DNA of 64,000 nucleotides from JAENVT01 sp039931555 (GTDB lineage: Bacteria > Actinomycetota > Acidimicrobiia > Acidimicrobiales > Ilumatobacteraceae). Both the position numbers and the translations under genes were made by a program. The stretch spans positions 1 through 64,000 of the forward strand of contig JBDTRP010000074.1 in assembly GCA_039931555.1 (NCBI GenBank), read 5' to 3'. The notes beneath the pieces are model-generated. The model made no database searches, was not told where the DNA came from, and was given only the letters and a program-made list of their open reading frames with translations. The number at the start of each line of letters is the position of its first letter. The first letter of the stretch is position 1. This document shows positions 48,259 to 56,596 of this stretch, one piece after another.

Positions 48259-49419
48259 TCAGCGGTACCGGCGCATGTGCACGCTCTGCACCAGGCCCAT
48301 CAGGGCGAAAAACGTCACGATGCTCGAACCGCCGTAGGAAATGAAGGGCAATGGCAAGCCCGTGATCGGCATCAGCCCGACGCTCATGGCGATGTTCTGG
48401 AACATCTGCCAGAGCACCATGGTGAACACCCCGGCACACAGGTAGGTACCGAGCATGTCGCGCGACAGACCGGCGATCCGCCAGATCCGCAGCAACAAGA
48501 TCGCGAACAGACCGATGACGACCCCGCAGCCGATCAGGCCGAACTGCTCGCCGATCGCCGAGAACGGGAAGTCGGCCCATTGCACCGGGATGTCCTTGGT
48601 GTTGGTGATCTGCCCCTGCAACCACCCCTTGCCGTCGATCCCACCCGTAGCGATCGCTCGCAGCGAATTTCGGCCCTGGAAGATCAGGTCTCGAAGCTTC
48701 GGGTCGGTGGAGTTCTGATCGAAAAAGACGGTGATTCGCTTGATCTGATAGTCGTTGACGATGCCGCTGACCACGGCGGCACCGACTGTTGCAGCAGACA
48801 GGAATGTGATCAACAGGATGTACTTCGCCTTGGCACCGGCGATCAGCAGCACACCCATCATCATGGCGATCAGCACCGAGGCGGTGCCCAGGTCGGGCTG
48901 CACGATCACCAAGGCGGTGGGGAGACCGACGAGGATCAGCCCCTTGACGAAACGGGCGTAGTTCAACGTGTCGGTGCGGTCCTCGGCGAGGAACGCGGCG
49001 ATGGCGAGCAGACCGGTGAACTTGGCGAACTCTGCTGGCTGGACCTTCAGCGGCCCGAGGTCGAAGCTCAGCCGGGCGCCACCATGGATCGCGCCGACGA
49101 GGACGACCAGCACCAGCAGCATGATCGTGACCCCGTACAGTAACCGGGCCCGTTCACGCCACCAGTCGTAGTCGAACGACATCACGACGATCATCGTGAT
49201 CACGGCGCCGATCAGGAAGATCTCTTGGCGGGTCACAAAGAGATACGGGTTCGAGAACTTGGAGTACGAGGCCGAATAGATCGTGAACAACCCGATGATG
49301 GCGAGGGCGCCCTGAGCCAGGAGCAGCACCCAGTCGATGTTGCGACTCGGCGACCCCGGACTGGCCTTGATGTTGCCCAAGCCGGAGTCCGGCTTGCGCG
49401 AAAGCATGCTGAGCGCCAT
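48259..49419 (-). CDS. rodA: peptidoglycan glycosyltransferase RodA
   Basis: A SEDS-family glycan polymerase of 386 residues with about ten transmembrane helices, partner of PBP2 in cell elongation. Signatures: ARLSFDLGPLKVQPAEFAKF, VIVQPDLGTASVL (with the essential Asp of the family), FSAIGEQFGLIG and PLPFISYGGSS near the C-terminus. The start lies 8 nt after the PBP2 gene, so both are in the mreBCD-mrdA-rodA operon. Confidence 0.95.
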   Translation of the reverse strand: MALSMLSRKPDSGLGNIKASPGSPSRNIDWVLLLAQGALAIIGLFTIYSASYSKFSNPYLFVTRQEIFLIGAVITMIVVMSFDYDWWRERARLLYGVTIMLLVLVVLVGAIHGGARLSFDLGPLKVQPAEFAKFTGLLAIAAFLAEDRTDTLNYARFVKGLILVGLPTALVIVQPDLGTASVLIAMMMGVLLIAGAKAKYILLITFLSAATVGAAVVSGIVNDYQIKRITVFFDQNSTDPKLRDLIFQGRNSLRAIATGGIDGKGWLQGQITNTKDIPVQWADFPFSAIGEQFGLIGCGVVIGLFAILLLRIWRIAGLSRDMLGTYLCAGVFTMVLWQMFQNIAMSVGLMPITGLPLPFISYGGSSIVTFFALMGLVQSVHMRRYR

Positions 49420-49427
49420 GGATCAGA

Positions 49428-51761
49428 TCAGTCCCGGGCTTCCACGGCTGGCGGCATGCACGAGCTGTCGGCCAATGACGTCGGCGGCGCCGGCACCAAC
49501 GAGTTGAGATCCAGCGGATCGCTGGGCAGCACCGGATCCATGGCCGCCTTACCCGCCAGCGCGGTGAAGACGCACTTCACGACGGGCGCAGCGGCCTTGG
49601 AGCCGAAGCCGCTCTTCTCCAAGTAGGCGACGACGGTGTACGGCTGGCTGCTGTCGAGGCTGAAAGCGCCGAATGCCGACGAGTCGTTCCACGGATAGCT
49701 GTTGGCGCCCTGGGCAGTACCGGTCTTGCCGGCAATCGGCAGCGTGTCCATCGGGTAGCTCGCGAACAACTTCTCGCCCGTTGTCGTGTGGTAGAAGCTC
49801 TGCGGGTACCTGACCCCGGGCTCGCGAACGCGGAACCGGTTGGTCACACGTGCCAGGCCGCCGATGATCGGTTCGATGATCTCCGGCGGCATCTCCAGCT
49901 GGTCCTTGTAGTGAGGTGAGTCGAACGACTGCACGACAACCGCTTTGGACAGGTCGGCCATCCCCGGGCTGAGATCAGGCACCAACGGCTCGAAGATCGT
50001 CTTGACGACGGTCGGCTGGTACAGGAAGCCACCGTTGGCGAGCGTCGAGTAGGCGTTCGTCAGCTGCAACGGTGTCGCCGCCATCAGGCCTTGGCCAATC
50101 GCGACCTGCACGTTGTCGCCGACCAGCAGTCGTGGCGCCTCGTTCTTGCCGAGCACGTTGTCCTTGACGAGCTGGGCCTTGATCGCGTCATCGGGGATGC
50201 GGCCCGGCCACTCGAAGGGCAACTGCACACCGCTGTCCTGACCGAACCCGAAGCGCTCCAAGTCGTCCTTCAGGGTCGACTTGCCCTTCAGCGCGGGATC
50301 GACCGAGGCGTTGTGCTCGTCGACCTCCCAGAACTTCTCGCCGAGCCGGTAGAAGAACGCGTCGCTGCTGACGGCCAACGCATCGGCAACCGTGACCGGC
50401 CCGTAGGACGACGACTTGTTGGTGCGAACGTTGCTGGCGTTCTTGAACTCGCAGCGCACACCAGTGGCACACACGTCTTTCGGGATCGACTCCAACACGT
50501 AGCTGCCCTTGTCGAGGTAGGGCTCGTTGGGGCCGATCACGCCACTGTGCATGGCCGACCAGGCGACGAACGGCTTGACGCTCGAACCGAGGTTGTAGCG
50601 GCCTTGCACAGCCCGGTTGACCAACACCGACTTGTCGGGATCGGCCTTGCCGGTGTTGGGGTCGATCTTCTCGCCGAACAACTGATCGAACTTGTTGCCG
50701 TCGATGTTGCCCATCCACCGGTTGTCGAACCGTGGATAGCTGGCCATTGCCAGGATCTGGCCATTGCTGTTGTTCTCGACGACCAACGCGCCGGCCGGCG
50801 CCTTGTACTGGATCCACTCCTGTGTCCCGAACTCCTTCGAGCTCGCGTACACGCGCTGCGTTCCACCGGGGATCTTCACGTCGATCGGGTTGTGCGCAGC
50901 GATGTCTTGGCCGGCGATGTCGGTGGGCAGGTGACGGCGCTGCAGCAGTTTGGTCTCCAGGGCCTGCTCGGCGTACTGCTGCACGTCGAGGTCGATGGTC
51001 AGCTGGATGTCTTGGCCGGCGACGGGATCGACGTGTTGGTCGGCCAGTTCGCGCACGATGCCGCCCGCAGCGTCGACCTCGAAGACCTGCTTGCCCCACG
51101 AGCCATGCAACGTGTCTTCCATCGACAGCTCCACGCCGAAGGCACCGACTTGTTCGTTGGTGTTGTAGTTCTTGTCCTCGTACTGCTTCTTGGTCTCTTT
51201 GGTGATCGGGCCGAGATAGCCAACCACGTGGCTTGCCAAGGGCGAGTACGGGTACACGCGCTTCCACTGCTCGACGATCTGGATGCCGGGGAAGTCTTCG
51301 CTGCGCTCTTTGAGATACGTGACCGTGTCTTCGTCGACGCCCTCTTTCAGCGGCAGCGGCAGCAGCGTGCTGAAGCGCTGGCCCTTCTTGCACTTCGGGA
51401 TCGTCGGCTCGCCGAAGCATGGCTCGTACCGGCGCTGCAGGTCGATGACCGGAACCGTCAACGGGCCTGACAACCGGTCGAACAGCGCGTCGCGATCCTT
51501 CTTCTTCTTGATCACGCTCCAGTCGATGGCGACCGTGAGGATGCGTTGGTTGTCGGCCATGATCCGACCCTTGGCGTCGAAGATGCGTCCACGCTCGGGT
51601 GGGATCAGCACTTCGCGCAGCTTGGCTGCGGAGACCCTGGCTTGATACGCCTCGGCCTCGACACCCTGCAGGAACCACAAGCGGGTACCGAGTGCACCGA
51701 TCAGCAGCGTCGAGACCAACGCCAGCATCCCCAGGCGGGTGGTGCGCTTATCGATCGCCAT
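49428..51761 (-). CDS. mrdA: penicillin-binding protein 2
   Basis: A class B transpeptidase of 777 residues working with RodA. One N-terminal transmembrane helix (about residues 10-30, LGMLALVSTLLIGALGTRLWF) anchors it, followed by a dimerisation/pedestal domain (VLIPPERGRIFDAKGRIMADN). The transpeptidase domain has the SxxK motif in LGSSVKPF (about residue 392), SSD in place of SxN (AVSSDAFFYRLG), and KTG in AGKTGTAQG (about 678). The length is above the typical 630, owing to inserts in both domains. Confidence 0.93.
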   Translation of the reverse strand: MAIDKRTTRLGMLALVSTLLIGALGTRLWFLQGVEAEAYQARVSAAKLREVLIPPERGRIFDAKGRIMADNQRILTVAIDWSVIKKKKDRDALFDRLSGPLTVPVIDLQRRYEPCFGEPTIPKCKKGQRFSTLLPLPLKEGVDEDTVTYLKERSEDFPGIQIVEQWKRVYPYSPLASHVVGYLGPITKETKKQYEDKNYNTNEQVGAFGVELSMEDTLHGSWGKQVFEVDAAGGIVRELADQHVDPVAGQDIQLTIDLDVQQYAEQALETKLLQRRHLPTDIAGQDIAAHNPIDVKIPGGTQRVYASSKEFGTQEWIQYKAPAGALVVENNSNGQILAMASYPRFDNRWMGNIDGNKFDQLFGEKIDPNTGKADPDKSVLVNRAVQGRYNLGSSVKPFVAWSAMHSGVIGPNEPYLDKGSYVLESIPKDVCATGVRCEFKNASNVRTNKSSSYGPVTVADALAVSSDAFFYRLGEKFWEVDEHNASVDPALKGKSTLKDDLERFGFGQDSGVQLPFEWPGRIPDDAIKAQLVKDNVLGKNEAPRLLVGDNVQVAIGQGLMAATPLQLTNAYSTLANGGFLYQPTVVKTIFEPLVPDLSPGMADLSKAVVVQSFDSPHYKDQLEMPPEIIEPIIGGLARVTNRFRVREPGVRYPQSFYHTTTGEKLFASYPMDTLPIAGKTGTAQGANSYPWNDSSAFGAFSLDSSQPYTVVAYLEKSGFGSKAAAPVVKCVFTALAGKAAMDPVLPSDPLDLNSLVPAPPTSLADSSCMPPAVEARD

Positions 51762-51812
51762 GGCGACATTCTGGTCCGTGCGGGGCCCGGGCGGGGCTCA
51801 CCCAGTCGCGGC

Positions 51813-52337
51813 TCATTCGGGGATCGCCCGCCATGTGCGGCGCTTGGCGCCGGCACACCATCGCCCCAATGGAACGAACAACGGGCTCAGCAGGGTCGCC
51901 CCGCCGGTCACGATGGGAATCACCACGAACAACCGATTCGTCAACCAGCCCTCCTGCCCCGTCAAGAACTTCACCACCGGGATGGCGCCCTCGCCCACGG
52001 CCGAGCCGATTGCGACAAAAATGGCCGCCAGCCACCACTGCGGATCGGGGGTGATGCTGAGTACGTAGCCCGACGTCAACCCGGCGAGCCCGTATGCCAA
52101 CGCGGTCAGCCCCAGAGGTGTACCGACTCCGAGGTCGTACATCATCCCCAGGGCGAAGCCTGCGAACGCGCCGCGCTCCGAGCCCGACCCGGCGCCGGCA
52201 CCGGCAGCCAATGCCAGGACGACCTGGATGGCGACTCCATCGACGCGATAGGTCGCGCAGACCGTGCGTTGAATGGCCAAGACCACCAGCGCCACCGGGA
52301 TCAGTCTGGTGAAGAGGGCAAACGGCAGCGATCGCAC
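51813..52337 (-). CDS. mreD: rod shape-determining protein MreD
   Basis: A 174-residue membrane protein with about five hydrophobic helices, at the mreD position behind mreC. It starts with GTG, 3 nt after mreC. Sequence such as GAFAGFALGMMYDLGVGTPLGLTALAYGLAG fits the family's conserved core. It supports the elongation complex at the membrane. Confidence 0.85.
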   Translation of the reverse strand: MRSLPFALFTRLIPVALVVLAIQRTVCATYRVDGVAIQVVLALAAGAGAGSGSERGAFAGFALGMMYDLGVGTPLGLTALAYGLAGLTSGYVLSITPDPQWWLAAIFVAIGSAVGEGAIPVVKFLTGQEGWLTNRLFVVIPIVTGGATLLSPLFVPLGRWCAGAKRRTWRAIPE

Positions 52338-52340
52338 GAC

Positions 52341-53411
52341 TCAGATTGCGGCCTGGTTCGGAACGAACAGCACCACGCTGACGAAGTTCAGTTGCGTCAG
52401 GCTTGCGTTCGGTTCCACTTCGACGATCGGCGACCGACTCCCCAGCTTGCGGGTGACTGCGGTGATCTTGCCGATCGGGATGCTCTGCGGCGCCAGGCTC
52501 TTCGTGCCTCCGGCGGTTTCGACCGTGTCACCGACCTTCACGTTGGTCAGCGCCGTGTCGTCGATCAAGCTGAACAGCAATGGGCGATCAGCGCCCTGAC
52601 CGTCGATGTCGCCGGTCTCTCGTCGCACCGTCACGTCGGGCAACGTGGTCGTGGTCGTCGAGCTGGTCGAGGTCGTGCTCTGGCTCGGCGTCGCGCCGAC
52701 GTCGGTCGAAGCCGTTGTCGTGGTCGTCGACGACTGCGGTTCCGTGGTAGTCGTGGTCGTACTGGTCGTGGTGGTGGAGTCGAGCGGGCGGCCACTGATC
52801 GCCGTGTTGAGTGGCGCGATCGACGTGGTCGAGGTGGCATCTTCCTCGACGACGCGACTTAGCACCTGGGCCTGCACGGAGAACTGCGGATCGGTGATCA
52901 GCATCACCACGCTGCGGTCGGGATAGACCTTGGTGACCTTGCCGATCAACCCGGCGCCGTCAGTGACGGGCATGCCCACGGCGATGCCATCACGCGTGCC
53001 GACGGTGATCTCGACAGTGTTCTGGAAGTTGCTCGGCGCCTCGCCCACCACCTGGGCGATCACGCTCTTGTAGCTGTGCACCGACGTCAGGCGATAGAGC
53101 CGCAGGAGCTCGTAGAACTTGGTGATCGCCGTCTGCGCTTCGATCTCGGCACCCTTTTGATGCTCGACCTGGTCGTGCAGAGCTTCGTTCTCGGCGCGCA
53201 GGTTGTCGTAGTTGGTGATGCCGTACCACGCGTTGGCGACCGGCTTCGACACGGCCTCGGCGGCGATGTCGAAGGGTCGCAGGATCACCGCGAACGCCTG
53301 GCGAGCCTTGTCGATGAACGCGTTGTTGCCTCGTCGGTCGAGGGTGATCAACAACAGCGACGTCAAAATGAGCAGCACAACGACGCGGCGGCGGCTCAAC
53401 GACGAAAGCAC
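52341..53411 (-). CDS. mreC: rod shape-determining protein MreC, with Thr/Ser-rich insert
   Basis: A 356-residue membrane-anchored scaffold of the elongation complex. One N-terminal helix (VVVLLILTSLLLITL) precedes a coiled coil (YDNLRAENEALHDQVEHQKG) and the beta domain (SVHSYKSVIAQVVGEAPSNF, GMPVTDGAGLIGKVTKVYPDRS). An unusual low-complexity stretch of about 75 residues at 190-265, dominated by Thr and Ser (TTTTSTTTTTTEPQSSTTTT), interrupts the second beta-barrel region before the C-terminal part (VKVGDTVETAGGTKSLAPQ). It starts with GTG, 16 nt after mreB. Confidence 0.92.
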   Translation of the reverse strand: MLSSLSRRRVVVLLILTSLLLITLDRRGNNAFIDKARQAFAVILRPFDIAAEAVSKPVANAWYGITNYDNLRAENEALHDQVEHQKGAEIEAQTAITKFYELLRLYRLTSVHSYKSVIAQVVGEAPSNFQNTVEITVGTRDGIAVGMPVTDGAGLIGKVTKVYPDRSVVMLITDPQFSVQAQVLSRVVEEDATSTTSIAPLNTAISGRPLDSTTTTSTTTTTTEPQSSTTTTTASTDVGATPSQSTTSTSSTTTTTLPDVTVRRETGDIDGQGADRPLLFSLIDDTALTNVKVGDTVETAGGTKSLAPQSIPIGKITAVTRKLGSRSPIVEVEPNASLTQLNFVSVVLFVPNQAAI

Positions 53412-53427
53412 GGGCGGCCTGGGGTGT

Positions 53428-54462
53428 CTAGTCGTCGCCGCCGAGGGACATCAACCCGCGCATCGCGTCGATGTTCTCGAGTGCTCGCCCGGAACCGATC
53501 ACCACGCTGTACAGCGGATCATGGGCGATCTTGATGGGCATGCCGGTCTCGTGGGCGAGACGTCGGTTGATCCCGGCGAGCAGTGCGCCTCCGCCAGTGA
53601 CCATGATGCCTTGCTCCATGATGTCGGCGGCCAGTTCGGGTGGCGTCTTGTCGAGCGTGGTCTTCACAGCGTCAACAATTGCAGACAATGGTTCGGCAAG
53701 TGCCTCGCGGACCTGCTCGGTGGTCAGCGGCACCGTGCGCGGCAAGCCGCTGATGAGGTCGCGACCGCGAATGTCGGCCGTCAGTTCTTCGTCGAGTGGC
53801 CATGCCGAGCCCATGTGGATCTTGATCTCTTCGGCCGTTCGATCGCCGATGGCCAGCGAGAACTCCTTCTTCACGTACTGCATGATGGCGTCGTCGAGCT
53901 CGTCGCCGGCCACGCGCACCGACTGCGCTGTCACAATCCCGCCGAGGGAGATGACCGCGACCTCGGTCGTGCCACCGCCGATGTCGACGATCATGTTGCC
54001 GCTCGGCTCGTGCACCGGCATGTCGGCGCCGATCGCTGCGGCCATGGGCTCTTCGATGATGTGCACCGGCTTTCGGGCCCCGGCGTACTCGGCCGCGTCT
54101 TGCACGGCGCGCTGCTCGACGCCGGTGATTCCCGACGGCACGCAGATCACCATGCGCGGCTTGCTCCAGCGGCTGGCGTGCACCTTCTGGATGAAGAAGC
54201 GCAGCATCTTCTCACAGACCTCGAAGTCGGCGATCACGCCGTCCTTCAAGGGGCGGATGGTCTTGATCCGACCCGGCGTGCGACCCATCATCCGCTTCGC
54301 CTCGAAGCCCACCGCAACGGGCCGGCCGTCGCTGATGTCGATTGCCACGACCGACGGCTCGTTCAACACGATGCCTTGTCCGCGCGAGTAGATCAAAGTG
54401 TTGGCCGTGCCCAGATCGATGGCGAGGTCACGACCAATCGCGAGTGGGTTGTTCCGGGCCAT
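53428..54462 (-). CDS. mreB: rod shape-determining protein MreB
   Basis: The bacterial actin homologue that guides lateral wall synthesis, 344 residues. LAIDLGTANTLIYSRGQGIVLNEPS (phosphate 1), VDIGGGTTEVAVISLGGIV (phosphate 2), IIEEPMAAAIGADMPV and TGGGALLAGINRRLA (adenosine region) are all present. ATG 54462 is chosen because of GGAGGT 4 nt upstream; the longer frame from 54513 lacks family-like sequence. A TACACT box at 54533-54538 could be the -10 of a leadered operon promoter. First gene of mreBCD-mrdA-rodA. Confidence 0.96.
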   Translation of the reverse strand: MARNNPLAIGRDLAIDLGTANTLIYSRGQGIVLNEPSVVAIDISDGRPVAVGFEAKRMMGRTPGRIKTIRPLKDGVIADFEVCEKMLRFFIQKVHASRWSKPRMVICVPSGITGVEQRAVQDAAEYAGARKPVHIIEEPMAAAIGADMPVHEPSGNMIVDIGGGTTEVAVISLGGIVTAQSVRVAGDELDDAIMQYVKKEFSLAIGDRTAEEIKIHMGSAWPLDEELTADIRGRDLISGLPRTVPLTTEQVREALAEPLSAIVDAVKTTLDKTPPELAADIMEQGIMVTGGGALLAGINRRLAHETGMPIKIAHDPLYSVVIGSGRALENIDAMRGLMSLGGDD

Positions 54463-54554
54463 CACTACCTCCGCACCGTCGGGCCGACCGTGCACGAACT
54501 TGCCTGACGCCACGATCGGCGCAGGTTGCTCCAGTGTAGCGGAGTACCGGATTG

Positions 54555-54965
54555 TTACAGATTCGGGAAGAAAATGCCGATCTCACGCTGGGCCGACTCA
54601 AGCGAGTCACTGCCGTGCACCAGGTTCTCGGTGAACAAGATCCCCAGGTCGCCCCGTACGGTGCCCGGTGCTGCCTTGCGCGGATTGGTCGTCCCCATCA
54701 TCGTGCGCACCACTTCCCATGTGTCCTCGGGGCCTTCCAGGACCAGCGCCACGACCGGTCCACGGCTCATGAACGTCACGAGCTCGGCGTAGAAGCCCTT
54801 GCCGACGTGTTCTTCGTAGTGCCGGGCCAACGTGTCGGCATCGAGCGTGCGCAGGTCGAGCGCGGTGATCGTCAGCCCTTTCGCTTCGAAGCGCCGCAGC
54901 ACCTCTCCGACGAGTCCACGTTCGACGGTGTCGGGCTTCAGCAGGACAAGGGTGCGATCAGACAT
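54555..54965 (-). CDS. ndk: nucleoside diphosphate kinase
   Basis: Ndk equalises NTP and dNTP pools by phosphotransfer. It has 136 residues, the normal length. The phosphorylated His is His 117 in NLVHGSDSLESA. TLVLLKPDTVERGLVGEVL and SRGPVVALVLEG are conserved. The ATG has TAGCGT 8 nt upstream, fitting a leaderless transcript. Upstream lies a repeat-rich intergenic region. Confidence 0.96.
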   Translation of the reverse strand: MSDRTLVLLKPDTVERGLVGEVLRRFEAKGLTITALDLRTLDADTLARHYEEHVGKGFYAELVTFMSRGPVVALVLEGPEDTWEVVRTMMGTTNPRKAAPGTVRGDLGILFTENLVHGSDSLESAQREIGIFFPNL

Positions 54966-54973
54966 GGCCGATG

Positions 54974-54979
54974 ACGCTA
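54974..54979 (-). promoter_or_regulatory. -10 box, leaderless start of ndk
   Basis: TAGCGT on the minus strand, 8 nt before ATG 54965. Confidence 0.45.
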
Positions 54980-54997
54980 CCGGCGCCGCCCACCACT

Positions 54998-55240
54998 CGT
55001 GAATCGTCAGTGACGAAACTCGCCCTCGAATTCCGGCCCGCTGTGAGTCAGTTCACGCGTGAGGCGCGACACCGGACTCACACCGACTCGGTCGCCGGCC
55101 ACGTGTGAGTCAGTTCACGCGTGAGGCGCGACATCCAACTCGCACCTGCGGAGATCCGGCCTTCGTGAATCGTCGGTGAGCCGGCGCGGTGTGTGTCGGT
55201 TCGCGCGACTGGCGCGACATCCGACTCACACCGACTCGAG
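54998..55240. repeat. intergenic repeat cluster between ndk and folC
   Basis: A 29-nt sequence beginning GTGAGTCAGTTCACGCGTGA is repeated exactly at 55043-55071 and 55105-55133. A degenerate third copy runs from 55191. Each copy holds the palindrome TCACGCGTGA; at the first copy GTGAGTC is also mirrored by GACTCAC at its downstream edge. A second motif, CGTGAATCGTCRGTGA, occurs at 54998-55013 and 55164-55179. The cluster fills the gap between folC and ndk. Confidence 0.75.
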
Positions 55241-55252
55241 CCGCGGGCTGAG

Positions 55253-56545
55253 TCAGACGATCTTGCGGAGGTGGGGTCGCGCCGCGCCGACCACGTAGAG
55301 GGAGCCGGTGACCAGAACTGCGTCGTCGTGTTCGGCGGAGCGGATCGCCCGATCGCACGCCTGCTCGACGGTGTCACACTGCACGACGGTGTCGCAACCG
55401 AGCGCCCCGGCGGCCGCAGCAAGTTCACTGGATTGCATGCCGCGCGGTGTCGGTGCCGTGCAGGTGTAGACGGCATCGAACTCGTCGGCACGCAACGCCG
55501 ACAGCATCTCTTTGGGATCACGCGCCTGCAGGATGCCGACCACCAGGATCTTGCGTCCCGCGGGATCGAAGTCGTCGAAGAAGACCTGCGCACACGAGTC
55601 GGCGCCTGGCGGGTTGTGGGCGCCATCGACGATCACCAACGGCTGGTGGCCGAGCACCTCGAACCGCCCGGGCATGCGCACGTTGGAGAAACCCTCGCGC
55701 ACGACGTCGTCGGCGACTGGGGCTGCGAAGAAGGCCTCGACGGCGGTGAGCGCAACGATTGCGTTGTCGCCTTGATGCCGACCGTGCAGGGGAACGAACA
55801 CGTCGGTGTAGATAGTGGTGGGTGTGCGCAGATCGACCAGGCGCCCACCGAGCGCCAGCCGGTTCTCGAGCACGTCGAACTGGTCGCCGCGCTCCAACAC
55901 GCTCTCGCCACCGGCATCGGTGAAGTAGGGCAGCAACTCCGGGTCGGTCTCACCGACGACGACGATGCTGCCCGGCTTGATGACCCCCGCCTTCTCCGCA
56001 GCGATGTGGCCCTTGGTTGGGCCGGCGAACTCGTTGTGGTCCATGCCGATGTTGGTGATGACGGCAACCTGTGCGTTGCACACGTTGGTGGCATCCCACC
56101 GGCCGAGCACACCGACCTCGATCACGGCGACATCGACCGCCAGATCAGCGAACCATCGGAACGCCGCAGCGGTCGTGGTCTCGAAGTAGGACGGACGCAC
56201 GCCCGTGAGCATCTCGAGGTCGGCGACGGCGGCGATCTGTTCAGCGAACTCGTCGTCGCTGATGTACTCGCAGTCGCGGCTCATCCGCTCGTTCGGTCGT
56301 TCGAGATGCGGGCTGGTATAGGTGCCGACGGTCAGGCCGTGCGCCATCAACAGCCGAGTGATCATCTGCGACGTCGAGCCCTTGCCGTTGGTTCCGGTCA
56401 CGTGGATCACCGGGTAGGCGAATTGCGGGTCGCCCATCGCCTCGACGATGGTCTTCATCCGCTCGATCGTCGGCGACTCGATGCGCCCGGTCTTTTCGTA
56501 GCTGGCGTGAGCGTCGAGGTATGCCAGCGCGTCGGAGTAGGTCAT
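55253..56545 (-). CDS. folC: dihydrofolate synthase / folylpolyglutamate synthase
   Basis: FolC adds glutamate to dihydropteroate and tetrahydrofolates. It has 430 residues with the Mur-ligase-like layout: VIHVTGTNGKGSTSQMI (P-loop, about residues 47-60), GTYTSPHLERPNERM, VAVIEVGVLGRWDATN, TNIGMDHNEF and, in the C-terminal domain, VIVDGAHNPPGA. GRWDATN is the usual substrate loop with Trp in place of the more common Leu. It lies 51 nt after clpX in the reverse operon direction, but upstream of nothing else on that strand before the repeat cluster. Confidence 0.93.
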   Translation of the reverse strand: MTYSDALAYLDAHASYEKTGRIESPTIERMKTIVEAMGDPQFAYPVIHVTGTNGKGSTSQMITRLLMAHGLTVGTYTSPHLERPNERMSRDCEYISDDEFAEQIAAVADLEMLTGVRPSYFETTTAAAFRWFADLAVDVAVIEVGVLGRWDATNVCNAQVAVITNIGMDHNEFAGPTKGHIAAEKAGVIKPGSIVVVGETDPELLPYFTDAGGESVLERGDQFDVLENRLALGGRLVDLRTPTTIYTDVFVPLHGRHQGDNAIVALTAVEAFFAAPVADDVVREGFSNVRMPGRFEVLGHQPLVIVDGAHNPPGADSCAQVFFDDFDPAGRKILVVGILQARDPKEMLSALRADEFDAVYTCTAPTPRGMQSSELAAAAGALGCDTVVQCDTVEQACDRAIRSAEHDDAVLVTGSLYVVGAARPHLRKIV

Positions 56546-56596
56546 CGTCGGGGCGGCACGTCGTTGGGCAGCACAGCGCTGCGCCTCACTGTCGCG

